A stretch of DNA of 64,000 bases. It comes from Hysterangium stoloniferum (Eukaryota > Basidiomycota > Agaricomycetes > Hysterangiales > Hysterangiaceae). Each line of letters starts with the position of its first letter. Positions within the stretch are counted from its first letter, which is position 1. The stretch spans positions 434,001-498,000 of the forward strand of contig WHVD01000040.1 of the NCBI GenBank assembly GCA_015178975.1, given 5' to 3'. Positions 35,258 to 46,751 of this stretch are shown piece after piece. A program made the position numbers and the translations under genes. The notes under the pieces are model-generated. The model worked only from the letters and a program-made list of their open reading frames with translations, had not been told where the DNA came from and did no database searches.

Positions 35258-35790
35258 TGTTATGACCCTTTCTTGGATACTTTAATCTTCTGCAAAACTC
35301 TCTGACCCAACTTTCTGACTCAACATCTGACCTGATTTCTGACTATGGAACATTTATAGTTCCTGTACTTCCGGACCTCATCCTTGTTCCGCATTTGGTA
35401 ACTTGTCAGTTGACAAGTATTCACTTGTTTACTTGTTGTATTCCCATTTTGGAATACTCTCCTTAACCTGTCTTATGATGATCCTAGTTTGTAGCACAAT
35501 AACAAAAAAACTTATATTAGTTTCTACAAATTTGTACTATACCTTAGATCTGATATCAACTTAGTTTCTTATTCCTTCCTTCTTTCTGTACACTCAATAT
35601 TGAGAACTCTTCATAACTCTGAATATCTGTACTCTTCCCATGTAAATCCTATCTCTGAAATTAAGGACATTCTGAGTGTTTGCATAGAGGTGCAGCACAT
35701 AAGCTGAAGCCAATGTCCTGAACCTATCCTGAGGTTTCTGAGTTCCTGGACATTTCCCAATAGTTCCAGAATTAGTTTCTGACACAGCAC
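35258..35790 (+). mobile_element. LTR family E, truncated at 3' end
   Basis: Starts TGTTATGACCC and follows the family E LTR, including GTAGCACAATAAC and the AAGCTGAAGCCAA motif (about 35699). It ends CACAGCACT where intact copies continue to TTAACA. Confidence 0.7.
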
Positions 35791-36074
35791 TTTTTGAACC
35801 TTATATTATTCTCACATGAGTGTTATGTGACCTTCATCATGCATATGTATATGTGTGACATGTACAAATAACTATATATGTAAAATGAATTAACAAAAAT
35901 AAAACTAAAATGTTAGTTTTTAAATAGTGCCCTGACAAAAAGGTATGGTGAGCCTCTACTTATTATTAATTTGGCTTTTTTTTATGATTAAATATTTTAT
36001 TTTCAGTCAAATTGCTCTTTCCCAGTAGTTCTTCTCATTTATAATTTTTATATACAAAGTCTGAAGGCTTCTCT
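35791..36074. other. Unassigned AT-rich sequence
   Basis: Non-coding, with ATGCATATGTATATGTG-type alternation. Nothing else is seen. Confidence 0.25.
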
Positions 36075-37400
36075 ATGATTCCAGATGTATTTTGGGCTTT
36101 CTCGTATTGTTTTAAATTATTAATACTTGATTTTTCACATTTGTGGGCTATTTTAAACCTATTTGTCTGAATTATTTTCCCCTGGCACTTCCCACTGCTT
36201 TTTGAGTGCTCTCTGTGAGTGTAAGTGAGGTATTGAATGTGAGTCATGTCCTATAATTAATTGTACCTTTTTTTTCTTAAAAATAATTCATATACATAGT
36301 TGACATTGACCCATTGTGTTGCCTTTTAGGTTTATTGTCATTTCTATACCCTGGGAGATATACATACATAAAACAACTCCAGGATAGTATTGATACCTTC
36401 TCTCATGTTGTTTTAAATTATTTTTTTATTTATGCTTTATTTTTCACATTTTTGAACTATTTAAGACCTATTTGTCTGAATTACTCTCTGACACCCTCCA
36501 TTGCTTTTGTGAGTACTCTCTGTCAGTATAGGTGGAGCATTGATGGTTGTTATGACAATATCCAATATCATCTGAAACATCTGACCTCTGCCCCAAGTCT
36601 CCACTCTGACTTCCCACCTCAATATCCAATTCTGACTTCCAACTACAGAACATTCATAGTTCCCATACTTCTGGCTCTCACCTTTGATCTGCATTTGGTA
36701 ACTTGTCAACTGACAAGTATTCACTTGATTACTTATTGTATTCCCATTTCCTAATACTTTCCTTAGTCTGTCTTATTGTACTCCCATTTCGGAATACTTT
36801 CAATTCCATCTTATTGTGATCTTAGTTTGTAGTACAATAATGAGAAAACTTATATTAGTTTCCACAAATTTGTACTTTACATTAGATCTGATATTGACTT
36901 CGTTTCTTATTCCTTCCTTTTCTCTCTGTACAATTGATATGTATTTGGAACTCTTTGGAACTCTGAATATCTGTATCCTCTGGTGTAAATCCCATTTCTG
37001 AAATTAAGGACTTTGAGTGTTTGTGTAGAGGTGCAGCACATAAGCTGAAGCTGATGTCCTGACCCTATTTGGAAGTTTCCGAGTTCCCAGTCACTTTCCG
37101 ATAGTTCCCGAATAAGTTCCTGACACAGCACTTAACAATGGTGTGTCCTGTCCCTGTATGTAATTTCACCTTTTTTTGCTTAAGAATAATTCATACAGTT
37201 GACATTGGCCATTATGTGGCTTTTTGGTGTTATTGCTATTTCTATCCCCCATGGGAGATATAAATCACCTCCAGGTTGGTATTCATACTTTGCTTCATAC
37301 TGTGACAAATTATTTATGCCGTATTTTTCATATTTTTGATTGACTTTAGCCTAATTCATTTCAACTCTCTCCCTCTCTTCTCTTCCCCTCTCTTTTACAG
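36075..37400. repeat. About 300-bp tandem repeat, three units, split by LTR E
   Basis: The landmark TTTTAAATTAT...CACATTT...CTATTTGTCTGAATTA occurs at about 36110, 36414 and (decayed) 37304. After subtracting LTR E (595 bp with its duplication) the spacing is about 304 and 297 bp. A second landmark, AATAATTCATA followed by CAGTTGACATTG, also repeats (36284, 37183). There is no coding content. Confidence 0.6.
36548..37137 (+). mobile_element. Solo LTR, family E (TSD ATGGT)
   Basis: TGTTATGACAATATCC...AGCACTTAACA, 590 bp, flanked by ATGGT at 36543-36547 and 37138-37142. It matches the 3' LTR of the chromovirus at 54672-55229. It has the AAGCTGAAGC motif near 37045. Confidence 0.94.
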
Positions 37401-37857
37401 GTTTTCTGCATCTGCTGCTGGTGCTGCCTTGACTTGAATTATAATGGATCAAATACCTGAGTGTGATCAGGAAGAAGAGTGAAGGCAGCATAGAACACAA
37501 GGTATCACCACTCACAGTGCCCTAACACTTGTTTCTTTGTAGCTTAGCCCCTTAGCCTTCCATTCTGTTTTGCACCCACATCACTGTTTCCATGTACATA
37601 TATATCCCATTTTCCACCTCCTACATTTTAGAATACTTTCCTATATTGTATTTAGTCTTGTTTGGATCTCTGCTCCTTCCCCTACTCCTTCCTTAACCTT
37701 AACTCATCATCACTCTCACTTCCCTGATTGGTCCTCCTATCATCCATCCCATTGTAGTATGTATAAAACTCTCTCCATGTATGGTACAGTTCTCCAGTTT
37801 GAATATTGACTTAGATTACATCTTTCTAGTTCTCAGCCCTATCACTCCTGTTCTAAT
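37401..37857 (+). mobile_element. LTR-like sequence, family J
   Basis: Contains a TATA-like GTATGTATAAAAC (about 37760) followed by TTTGAATATTGACTTAGAT. This pair also occurs at 57741-57790 and, loosely, at 59060-59110. The ends are not resolved. TRIM-2 is inserted at its right edge. Confidence 0.4.
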
Positions 37858-38907
37858 TGTTAGAAGTCCTAGTGTTGCACGTCGTTGATGCTCGGCTAAT
37901 TGTGTACTATATAGTAGCTTAGTCATCGGATGTATTTAGGTAGGGACTTTGTCATCCCCTCACCCACATGAAATCCTGTTGCATATTCTTACAGGTTATG
38001 GGCCCCCGCCAGTTGCCTCTAATTTGCTTATCTACTGCTGCTATATCTAAACTACACCCTTTGTCATTGTCAACATTGCTGCTCCTATTTCGAAAATTTT
38101 TGTTGGCGCAATGAGAGGTGAACTTACAAAGTGTGGTATTGGGAGTAAAGATACTGTGGAGTGGCAGTGGTATATGGAGCATGGTTTATTGGGAATGGAC
38201 TCACAGATTGTTGTACCCTGTTCCAAGTACATCTATGGGTTTGATGAAGACAACAACATTCGACTTCGAGTTCTGTGAACCGACCTTTGCAAAGTAGGCC
38301 TGTTGTCCCACAAGTGGCCAGGCTGAAGTATTCTGTTATCTGTGGGGACTAGGAGTTGTGAGCAGGGCTTTGCAGTCTGTATGTGAAATCTGGGAGGTTA
38401 GGAGGATGTGTACTAGGAATTGTGAGCTGAAGGTACCGTTTGATGCTAACATAGCGGAGGTGTGGTCTGGGAGGTTGGGGGAATGTGTACTAGGAGCAAG
38501 GGATGCTCCAAGGTACGATTCGACACCAAATATACCAGACAATTTTTGCGTCTAGTGGGCACAGTGTATTTTCAAGTTTTGGACAAATATTGCATCTAAT
38601 CTTGTGTCTAGTGGGCACAGTGCAGTGGGTTTCTCAACTTTTTCGAACGGATTTTGCATCTAGTGGGTGCAGCAGGTAGTTTCAAGATTTTTGGATGGAT
38701 TTTCAGACAGATTTTTTGGACAGATTTTGCGCCAAATCTACTATGGGCTCTCAACAACATGCAAGTGGGCATGTTAGAAGTCCTAGTGTTGCACGTCGTC
38801 GTTGCTCGGCTAATTGTGTACTATGCAGTAGCTTAGTCATTGGATGTATTTAGGTAGGGACTTTGTCATCCCCTCACCCACATGAAATCCCGTTGCATAT
38901 TCTTACA
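37858..38907 (+). mobile_element. TRIM-2, complete miniature LTR element (TSD CTAAT)
   Basis: Two 136-bp LTRs (37858-37993 and 38772-38907) start TGTTAGAAGTCC and end CATATTCTTACA, nearly identical. CTAAT is duplicated at 37853-37857 and 38908-38912. The interior (778 bp) begins GGTTATGGGCCCCC, a possible primer-binding region. It holds a 75-codon open stretch (38050-38278) including GFDEDNNIRLRVL, then two tandem repeat sets: CTGGGAGGTTxGG...GTGTACTAGGA and GTCTAGTGGGCACAG. No gag or pol is present. The orientation is tentative. It must be mobilised in trans. Confidence 0.93.
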
Positions 38908-38979
38908 CTAATACCCTCAAAGGTGCCTTCGGCAATCTGTGACTCCTTACTTCATGACTCTTAGTAATTCAGCCCTCTT

Positions 38980-39190
38980 GTTAGGATACACACACAGGTG
39001 TCGACTATTCGCGATTCCCGTCTTTTCAAATCGGATCACATGGGAGCTAAGAGCTCCAGCATCGAGTCAAGGTATAAAATGTAGAGAAATACTTCATGGA
39101 ATCCGCCCAGCGCCAGGTCTGTGCGTTCTAAAGGCCCCTCCTTTTATTCCGGAGTTTCATCATAGTCAATCCGTATATTGAACATAGATT
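38980..39190 (+). mobile_element. LTR start fragment sharing 20 bp with LTR A
   Basis: TGTTAGGATACACACACAGG is identical to the first 20 bp of the LTR at 2585. The rest differs (GTCGACTATTCGCG..., TATA-like GGTATAAAATG near 39070). Probably the start of a different, GC-richer LTR family. Confidence 0.4.
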
Positions 39191-39199
39191 TTGAAGATT

Positions 39200-40990
39200 A
39201 GATGAGTCTGACAGAGATTAACCTCGGCATGGATTAGTGAGCATTGTTGCGTGTGTTTTTTGTTGTTCTTCAATGATTTGCTTCATGCTATCCAAACTAA
39301 CTGGCACGCTGCTTTCTTTGAGACCTTCGACTGGTATTATCTTGGCAGTGATTCTAGCCAATACTAAGCCGCACGAATATCTGCAACGTGCGTATAACAT
39401 CAACGAGAAGCTGCGAAGCACACAAAGGCTGTCAAAAGTGAGTATATGCGCTCTTGAACTGGCTCAAACTATGTAGCTTTACGTAAATTAGAAATATTGC
39501 CAAAGGCGAGTTAAGTGAAGAGTAACACAACTATCCCTCCTCCTGGTTCGGAGAATGTATCAATTTTATTCAAGAGAAATTATGCGTGGGGAGTGGGATC
39601 TGGAGTTTGAATTATATGTTACGCACATACCGGTGAAAGGTGTGGCGATGACACAAAGCAAGTAATGAGTCGGTAGGGATGAGGCCGCCATCAAGGTATT
39701 CAGCGTTGATTGAGCCACGCATTGCGTCACAATGTGGAAGAAGACGGGCGAGAATGGCGATTTTATCGAGGTTGCGTACTGTGGTACACGCGGATTCGAT
39801 GTCAGAAGATGCAGCTATCAGCTTCAGAGTGACCTAATTACTCGCTCGCCTGACCAGAGGAGGAATAAATTTGACTGGTGTGTGTCGGAACCAGACTGAT
39901 AGGATATTTTCACGGGCGGATATGAGATGATACTGGAAGGTAAAACGTTGTCAACATACCTTAGGAGGGGATCAATGAGCGACGAAACCACATTCAGCTG
40001 GTTGATATGATCCATGCGAAGTGTGCCGTCATCGAAGAAGGTTTCGAGGGTAAAGATATCGCGTCACAGTAAATGTGACGTGTTTTCATGAAGTGTCCAG
40101 GATCCCATATCGAGGTTTATGTCGTCCACTACAACTTTAAATAAATCAACAGCAATATGTCGAAAGCAGGCATCTTGGTGGATGCAACACACGGGAAGTT
40201 GTATAGGAGATTCATAGAAGGAACGTCGGTGTGGGTAATTTGGTCTGTTGGGATTCTGGCGGGCAGGATGAAAGGTAACGTCGTGACGCATAGTTGTACC
40301 CAGAATTAAAAGCAGCGTCTGATCGCAGTGAACTCCACTACAGACAGTTGACGCACGTGGCAGATGTTTTACACAATATCCACCAGGTTGCCGAGGAGGG
40401 AGAGAGGTGGATGGCATGGGAACGAAAAATATACGGCGATCGGTGATAAATGTCGACGCAACCTCATGCACGTTGGTGTCTAGCGGGGATTTGATGACAG
40501 CATTGTAAAGCGGTGACGTAATTCCAGTTAATGATCTACATCTGACCATCGAGCGCCGGGACACCAGGAGAAGGCCTAATATGTCACATGCTGGGTACTG
40601 TGACCTTCGTGTTAAACACTTGAATCACAGAACCCCGGTAAGACCACCCACGCCTGTTTTCAAATTCGAGGGATAAGTGGGTCTAGAGTGCCGTCAGTAT
40701 TTTGAGTACATTCAATGATTGACGCTGTTGTATCTCTGCCGCAATGAATCAATGGTCTCTTGAATTATGATTCCCAGTCTTGGAAGGGTAATATACTTCT
40801 GTAACAACCTGTCAAAGGCCTCGGGGTTTCCATGACCACATGCTATTCCCTTGTATATCGTCAACTTTGGCATCAACAAAATTTTCTTTGCGTTGAAAGC
40901 ATTTTCATCCCAATCTTTTGCAAACCGACTCCACAGCAATACCCCAGGAAATTTTCAACACTTGACAAAGTGTCATCAGGCAGTGAGACC
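39200..40990 (-). pseudogene. Broken host-like gene, family not recognised
   Basis: On the minus strand, coding-like sequence runs from about 40939 (FAKDWDENAFNAKKILLMPK; GHGNPEAFDRLLQKYI). It passes through 40564-40064 (SPLYNAVIKSPLDTNVHEVA; LFKVVVDDINLDMGSWTLHE; stop at 40064), then 40048-39824 (DDGTLRMDHINQLNVVSSLI; SGSDTHQSNLFLLWSGERV). A one-base frame change leads to 39840-39640 (VRNLDKIAILARLLPHCDAM; NAEYLDGGLIPTDSLLALC). A further frame at 39421-39218 reads VSLDSMKQIIEEQQKTHATM. The phrases look like conserved protein, but stops and a frameshift break it. I do not recognise the family. Base composition is CpG-rich, as in the laccase, so it is host-like and not repeat. Confidence 0.5.
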
Positions 40991-41459
40991 ATACCCCAGT
41001 CCATGCCATGACTGCAATATGGACTAAGGTTTGATGTTGTGTTGGTACCTCAGATCATAATCATAGTTGGTAGGTCATGACAACTTCTCTCTATTAAAAA
41101 TAGTATGAGTTGACTTACAGTGAGGGACAAAACCCTTCCAATGATTTTTAGTTGTGCAAAGATTCTTGAATAACTCAAGAACCACTGTAAATCCAGAACC
41201 AGAAATTTGGTGGTTGGTTATGTTATGTATATGCTCTTAAAATATTATGACATAAGCATTAGTATTCCCCACACTATAAATAAAATAATAACAAAATCAC
41301 ATTGGAAGGCTTTTGTCCCAGTCACATGATTGGCACAAAACCCTATTGATTATCTGCAAATAAGGTTTTGTTTAATCATGTGACCTATCAAAATTAGATA
41401 TATATATAGCTGTTCACTTTCTAGTTCAACAACATCCCCACAACTCAACATTCTACACC

Positions 41460-43170
41460 ATGAAAGCTCTTAATCCTGCTCAGGTTAGCCATATTCTCAC
41501 TTTGCTTACAGCGCTTTTCATTACGTAAGGCGCGCGCTAGATTTGCGCGGAAATATTGCTGAAAGTTGCGAACCTCGTAGCTTGCTCAATAATTGACCAA
41601 TTGTCTTGTAACTTAATATACGTATTTTACTACTATATATCTAGTATAGTATGATGTTATAACTCCAAAATTTGACCTACAGCATGTTTCCCAAAATTGC
41701 AGTCCATTTGAGCTTGCGAACCAATTCATAAGCCAACAGATGTGTCACTCGCAATGAGCTTGTAATATGTTGTTTTATATGTATCTAGGTAGTAAAAAAT
41801 GACAGCGCCTGGCTTTTGCGGTCAGAGCTAATGTGAGTGAGGTTGCCGAGTAAATGCATACAACTACCCTCATACAGGTTTGCAGCTGGTATTTAGACAG
41901 CAAAAGCCTGGCGCTGTCATTTTTTACTACCTAGATACATATAAAACAACATATTACAAGCTCATTGCGAGTGACACATCTGTTGGCTCATGAATTGGTT
42001 CGCAAGCTCAAATGGACTGCAATTTTGGGAAACATGCTGTAGGTCAAATTTTGGAGTTATAACATCATAATATACTAGATATATAGTAGTAAAATACGTA
42101 TATTAAGTTACAAGACAATTGGTCAATTATTGAGCAAGCTACGAGGTTCGCAACTTTCAGCAATATTTCTGCGCAAATCTAGCGCGTGCCTTACGTAATG
42201 AAAAGCGCTGTAATAAGGGCAAGTCTGTTTCTCAGATCTCTGCAATCACTGGCAGAGGTCTGTCTACTATATCCAGAATTTGCTTTACCCATTGCCCATC
42301 ACTTGCCAAAGCACCTGGTGGCCATCCATGCAAGCTTTCTCCCTCAGATATTCATTATTCCATCCAACAAATCACTTCTCAGAAGGCAGAACATGCCACT
42401 GAGGTCACCAAAATCCTTCAAAATATGACTGGAGAGTCCATTTCAGTGAAGACTGTTCATAGAGCACTCAAGAAGGCTGGAATGAGGGCTGTGGTGAAGA
42501 GAAAAAGGCCTTTACTCACTAAGAGGCAAGGATAGACTTTGCTCTGGCACACAAGGACTGGACTGTGGATGATTGGAAGAGGGTTGTTTGGTCAGATGAG
42601 ACAAAAATCAATTGTTTGGGGTCAGATAGGAGGAAGTGGGTGTGGAAAAGGGCACAAGAGGGGCTCAGTGATAGGCTGGTTGAGGGTACAGTCAAGTTTG
42701 GAGGAGGAAATCTGATGTTGTGGGGCTGTATGTTGTGGGAAGAACCAGGATATTCCACCAAAATTGATGGAAGGATGGATGCTGACCTTTATGTTAGCAT
42801 TCTGGAAGATGAACTTCAAGCAACCATGGAGTATTATGGCAAGAACACAGAAGATGTGGTCTTTCAGCAAGACAATGACCCCAAACACAAGAGCAAGAAG
42901 GCCACCAATTGGTTTAAAGACAATGGATTTGTGGTCATGGCATGGCCACCTCAGTATGCTGACCTTAATCCAATTGAACACCTCTGGTATTACTTCAAAA
43001 AGAGGCTGGGAGAGTATGAAGTGGCACCCAAGAGTATCCATGAGTTGTGGGAGAGGGTTCAGACAGAGTGGGAGAGGATCCCTGCCTCTACTTGTCAGAA
43101 CTTGATAGAGAATATGCCTAGAAGGGTTGAGGCTGTTTTGAAGACCAAGGGAGGCTATATCAAGTACTAG
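41460..43170 (+). pseudogene. Tc1-type transposase (DD34E), split by MITE and frameshift
   Basis: Cut-and-paste transposase. The frame starts at ATG 41460 (KALNPAQVSHILTLL), is interrupted by the MITE at 41509, and resumes at 42211 with the helix-turn-helix region (KGKSVSQISAITG). It continues through TVHRALKKAGMRAVVKRK to a frameshift near 42525. The catalytic core is intact from 42528: VVWSDETKIN (first Asp), FQQDNDPKHKS (second Asp) and DLNPIEHLWYYF (Glu). There are exactly 34 residues between the first D of QQDND and the Glu. The stop is at 43170. Without the MITE the start joins the HTH in frame, so MITE and frameshift are the only visible lesions. Confidence 0.92.
41509..42210. mobile_element. 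702-bp foldback MITE (TSD TA)
   Basis: Two arms of about 315 bp (41509-41825 and 41897-42210) are near-perfect inverted copies around a loop of about 70 bp. Ends are CAGCGCTTTTCATTACG, flanked by TA at 41507-41508 and 42211-42212. It has no coding frame. Differences between arms include CG to CA changes. TA target and the CAG start suggest mobilisation by a Tc1/mariner-type transposase, but its terminal sequence differs from its host element. Confidence 0.95.
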
Positions 43171-43397
43171 ATTGTTTGATTTGTGTTCTTTTTATACCAG
43201 GGACAAAACCCTTGTAATTATTTTATTTATAGCATGGGAAATACTAATGCATATGTCATAATATTTTAAGGGAATATAGATAACATATAGACCTAACCAA
43301 CCACCAAATTCCAGGTCTGTATCTACAGTGGTTCTTGAGCTATTCAAGAATCTTTGCACAACTAAAAATCATTGGAAGGGTTTTGTCCCTCACTGTA

Positions 43398-44575
43398 TTG
43401 TAATTCACAATCTACAAGGGGGTAATAAACTTGTAATAATAGTACTTGTTTGTCAATCAATGTGTCAGTTAGTGAATCACCTTATGACATGATAGGTTTG
43501 GTGCTAGTTTAGGTGTACACTGGTTCTGGCATGCATTAACCTCAGAATGCATGGTCCACAATCAGCATCTTCATATGAAAAAGTGAAGAAATGGATGAAC
43601 TGCCCCTAGGAAAATGGTGCTTTCATCACAATTCTAACACTCTTGGCCACTGAAAACATCTGGTATGTGAAGGGTTTACATTAAAAAAAATTACCCAGAC
43701 CTTTACTTTACATCTGATTCAGAGAGTGGTATGTGCTGGTCATCTTCACATGCTTGGCAGTATAAACCATGACCATGTTCGATACAGCTCTATTGTTCTT
43801 GTAGCTTCATTGGGAATCCTTTCCTCATTCTCTTGTCATTGACCTCCTTTCATCCAAACTATATCTAGCAGAAGTGTGCACTTTGTATTCAATTATTTCA
43901 GAATCTCAACAAGCAATCCATTTCCATAATTCTTTATATAGACTAATTTGGGTCAAACCTGAATATTCCTGTGTATGGCTGGTCTACCAGAGTTTTCATT
44001 AACAATTTGTGCATTAAAACTATATTCAGTCAGAATTACTTAGACACTTGTCCTACTGATAATCAGCATGAGCTCATATTATCTCTCACTTGTGCATTCA
44101 ACATGACAATGTCAAAACAGATCAAATATTGTGAGCCACCATAGTTTGACATCTTGCAGGCAGAGCTCTTCATGTTTATGAAGATTCAGTATCTCTCTTT
44201 GCTGTTACATGCACTTTTCCTCTCAGCTTGTTGATGTTTTCACACCAGCCACTCCATTGTCCCACACAAGGTTGTTGTAACAATCTTTATTCCTTACTAA
44301 TATAATGATTTGCATCATATCTGAGGTTAGGAAGCAATGAACACTGTGAGACTTCATGAACTTCTAAGCTCACATCTGGCTGTGCATCCTTGGTTAGAAC
44401 CAATATGTATCCTAACATAACATTATACTTAATGGGAGGATTGGAAAGTCTCATGGATATTTTTCCAGACAATATCCTGTTCCCCACTGCAGTGTTTTCA
44501 TTCCCAGTATTCCTACATGATCCATCAATGCAATAATTAGAGTTTTATCTATGCATTCATTTGGTTGTCATCTCT
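43398..44575. other. Unassigned sequence
   Basis: About 1.2 kb with no long frame and no repeat end I can define. Short coding-like phrases exist on the plus strand but fit no family I know. Possibly a decayed element interrupted by LTR B. Confidence 0.3.
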
Positions 44576-45296
44576 TGTTACAACCATGTCGCAACCCGAT
44601 GGTCACCAAGGATATCGCCACCTATCAATGTTTCAAGTTATCACTCAAGTCATTGCATCAGAAACCGTCGGTCACCCAATGCTGACATATGCTTTCACAG
44701 TGATCAAACCCCGTTTACACCCCCATCAAAATATACTCGTACTATCTGGTTGTACTCTGATACATCCCTTTTTATTATGATGATCTGTTCTACTCTATGT
44801 TTCACATATGCCTATATATACTTGTAACCCTTGGACTATTTCCTTTTCTCATATGTAATTCTGCTCTCGGTTAATCACAGCCTCCGAACTTATCATAACC
44901 TTCCCGTTCCTAGTGAAGTTTATTTGTCAATAATGTTTCCACTCTTCCCTTAGTTAGTATTTTCTAGACGCCGAATACTTGTATACTAGGCAATCAGAAT
45001 ATCAACTCAGAACACCCACATACATCTCTAGAAGTCCTATTCTAAGTATCCCACTCTCTGCCTTTGTGTGCACTCGCCCACTCTTGGTCCCCGACCCCTT
45101 GGCCCAACACTCGACTTATCCTTCAGTCCCGATCAGTAACTCACTGAGAGGTACTCGTTAGGACTAGTCTTCGCCCGTCTGAAATTTAAGGACACCCGAC
45201 AGTTATTTGTGAGGGCACAGCACATAAGCGGAAGCCAAGTCCTTCTGATCGGTCCCCATCGGCCTACTGACATTAGTCAGTTTTCAGTTCTTAACA
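44576..45296 (+). mobile_element. Solo LTR, family B (TSD TCTCT)
   Basis: TGTTACAACCATG...GTTCTTAACA, 721 bp, flanked by TCTCT at 44571-44575 and 45297-45301. TATA-like CTATATATAC (about 44812); shared motif near 45228. Confidence 0.95.
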
Positions 45297-45301
45297 TCTC
45301 T

Positions 45302-45465
45302 TCTCTGCTAACGACACTTGTGTCAATATGGTTTTTTCCTTTTGACATCTCATCCCATCTGTCCTGATGCTCTCCCCAAGTTGGTTCAACTCTGATATGA
45401 ACCATAGGGACCTGACAGGGGGTTTAAAATCCTGGCAAGAAGCAAGGATTTGGTGAAATCAAGTG
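45302..45465. other. Spacer between LTR B and satellite
   Basis: Non-coding, unassigned. Nothing specific is seen. Confidence 0.25.
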
Positions 45466-46732
45466 CTTTTGCAACGGGTTCCTTTTGCAACGGGTTCCTT
45501 TTGCAATGGGTTCCTTTTGCAACGGGTTCCTTTTGCAACGGTTCCTTTTGCAACGGGTTCCTTTTGCAACGGGTTCCTTTTGCAACGGGTTCCTTTTGCA
45601 ACGGGTTCCTTTTGCAACGGGTTCCTTTTGCAACGGGTTCCTTTTGCAACGGGTTCCTTTTGCAACGGGTTCCTTTTGCAACGGGTTCCTTTTGCAACGG
45701 GTTCCTTTTGCAACGGGTTCCTTTTGCAACGGGTTCCTTTTGCAACGGGTTCCTTTTGCAACGGGTTCCTTTTGCAACGGGTTCCTTTTGCAACGGGTTC
45801 CTTTTGCAACGGGTTCCTTTTGCAACGGGTTCCTTTTGCAACGGGTTCCTTTTGCAACGGGTTCCTTTTGCAACGGGTTCCTTTTGCAACGGGTTCCTTT
45901 TGCAACGGGTTCCTTTTGCAACGGGTTCCTTTTGCAACGGGTTCCTTTTGCAACGGGTTCCTTTTGCAACGGGTTCCTTTTGCAACGGGTTCCTTTTGCA
46001 ACGGGTTCCTTTTGCAACGGGTTCCTTTTGCAACGGGTTCCTTTTGCAACGGGTTCCTTTTGCAACGGGTTCCTTTTGCAACGGGTTCCTTTTGCAACGG
46101 GTTCCTTTTGCAACGGGTTCCTTTTGCAACGGGTTCCTTTTGCAACGGGTTCCTTTTGCAACGGGTTCCTTTTGCAACGGGTTCCTTTTGCAACGGGTTC
46201 CTTTTGCAACGGGTTCCTTTTGCAACGGGTTCCTTTTGCAACGGGTTCCTTTTGCAACGGGTTCCTTTTGCAACGGGTTCCTTTTGCAACGGGTTCCTTT
46301 TGCAACGGGTTCCTTTTGCAACGGGTTCCTTTTGCAACGGGTTCCTTTTGCAACGGGTTCCTTTTGCAACGGGTTCCTTTTGCAACGGGTTCCTTTTGCA
46401 ACGGGTTCCTTTTGCAACGGGTTCCTTTTGCAACGGGTTCCTTTTGCAACGGGTTCCTTTTGCAACGGGTTCCTTTTGCAACGGGTTCCTTTTGCAACGG
46501 GTTCCTTTTGCAACGGGTTCCTTTTGCAACGGGTTCCTTTTGCAACGGGTTCCTTTTGCAACGGGTTCCTTTTGCAACGGGTTCCTTTTGCAACGGGTTC
46601 CTTTTGCAACGGGTTCCTTTTGCAACGGGTTCCTTTTGCAACGGGTTCCTTTTGCAACGGGTTCCTTTTGCAACGGGTTCCTTTTGCAACGGGTTCCTTT
46701 TGCAACGGGTTCCTTTTGCAACGGGTTCCTTT
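45466..46732. repeat. 16-bp satellite, about 79 near-identical copies
   Basis: The unit TTTTGCAACGGGTTCC is repeated head to tail about 79 times. I see only two deviations, both at the left edge: GCAATGGG near 45506 and a 15-bp unit near 45540. Because 16 is not a multiple of three and the unit has no stop in any frame, all six frames stay open for over 1.2 kb and give the same 16-residue repeat per strand. The frames are therefore a repeat effect, not evidence of a protein. Confidence 0.97.
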
Positions 46733-46751
46733 AAGGACTTTCCATTCTAAG

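Larger units (their letters stand above)
41118..43395 (+). mobile_element. Tc1/mariner element with about 140+ bp TIRs (TSD TA)
   Basis: Inverted ends begin CAGTGAGGGACAAAACCC and match for well over 100 bp on both sides, with TA at 41116-41117 and 43396-43397. It encodes a transposase on the plus strand and carries a foldback MITE at 41509-42210. A TATA-like run (about 41397-41410) precedes the transposase ATG. Length is 2278 bp including the MITE. Confidence 0.95.
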
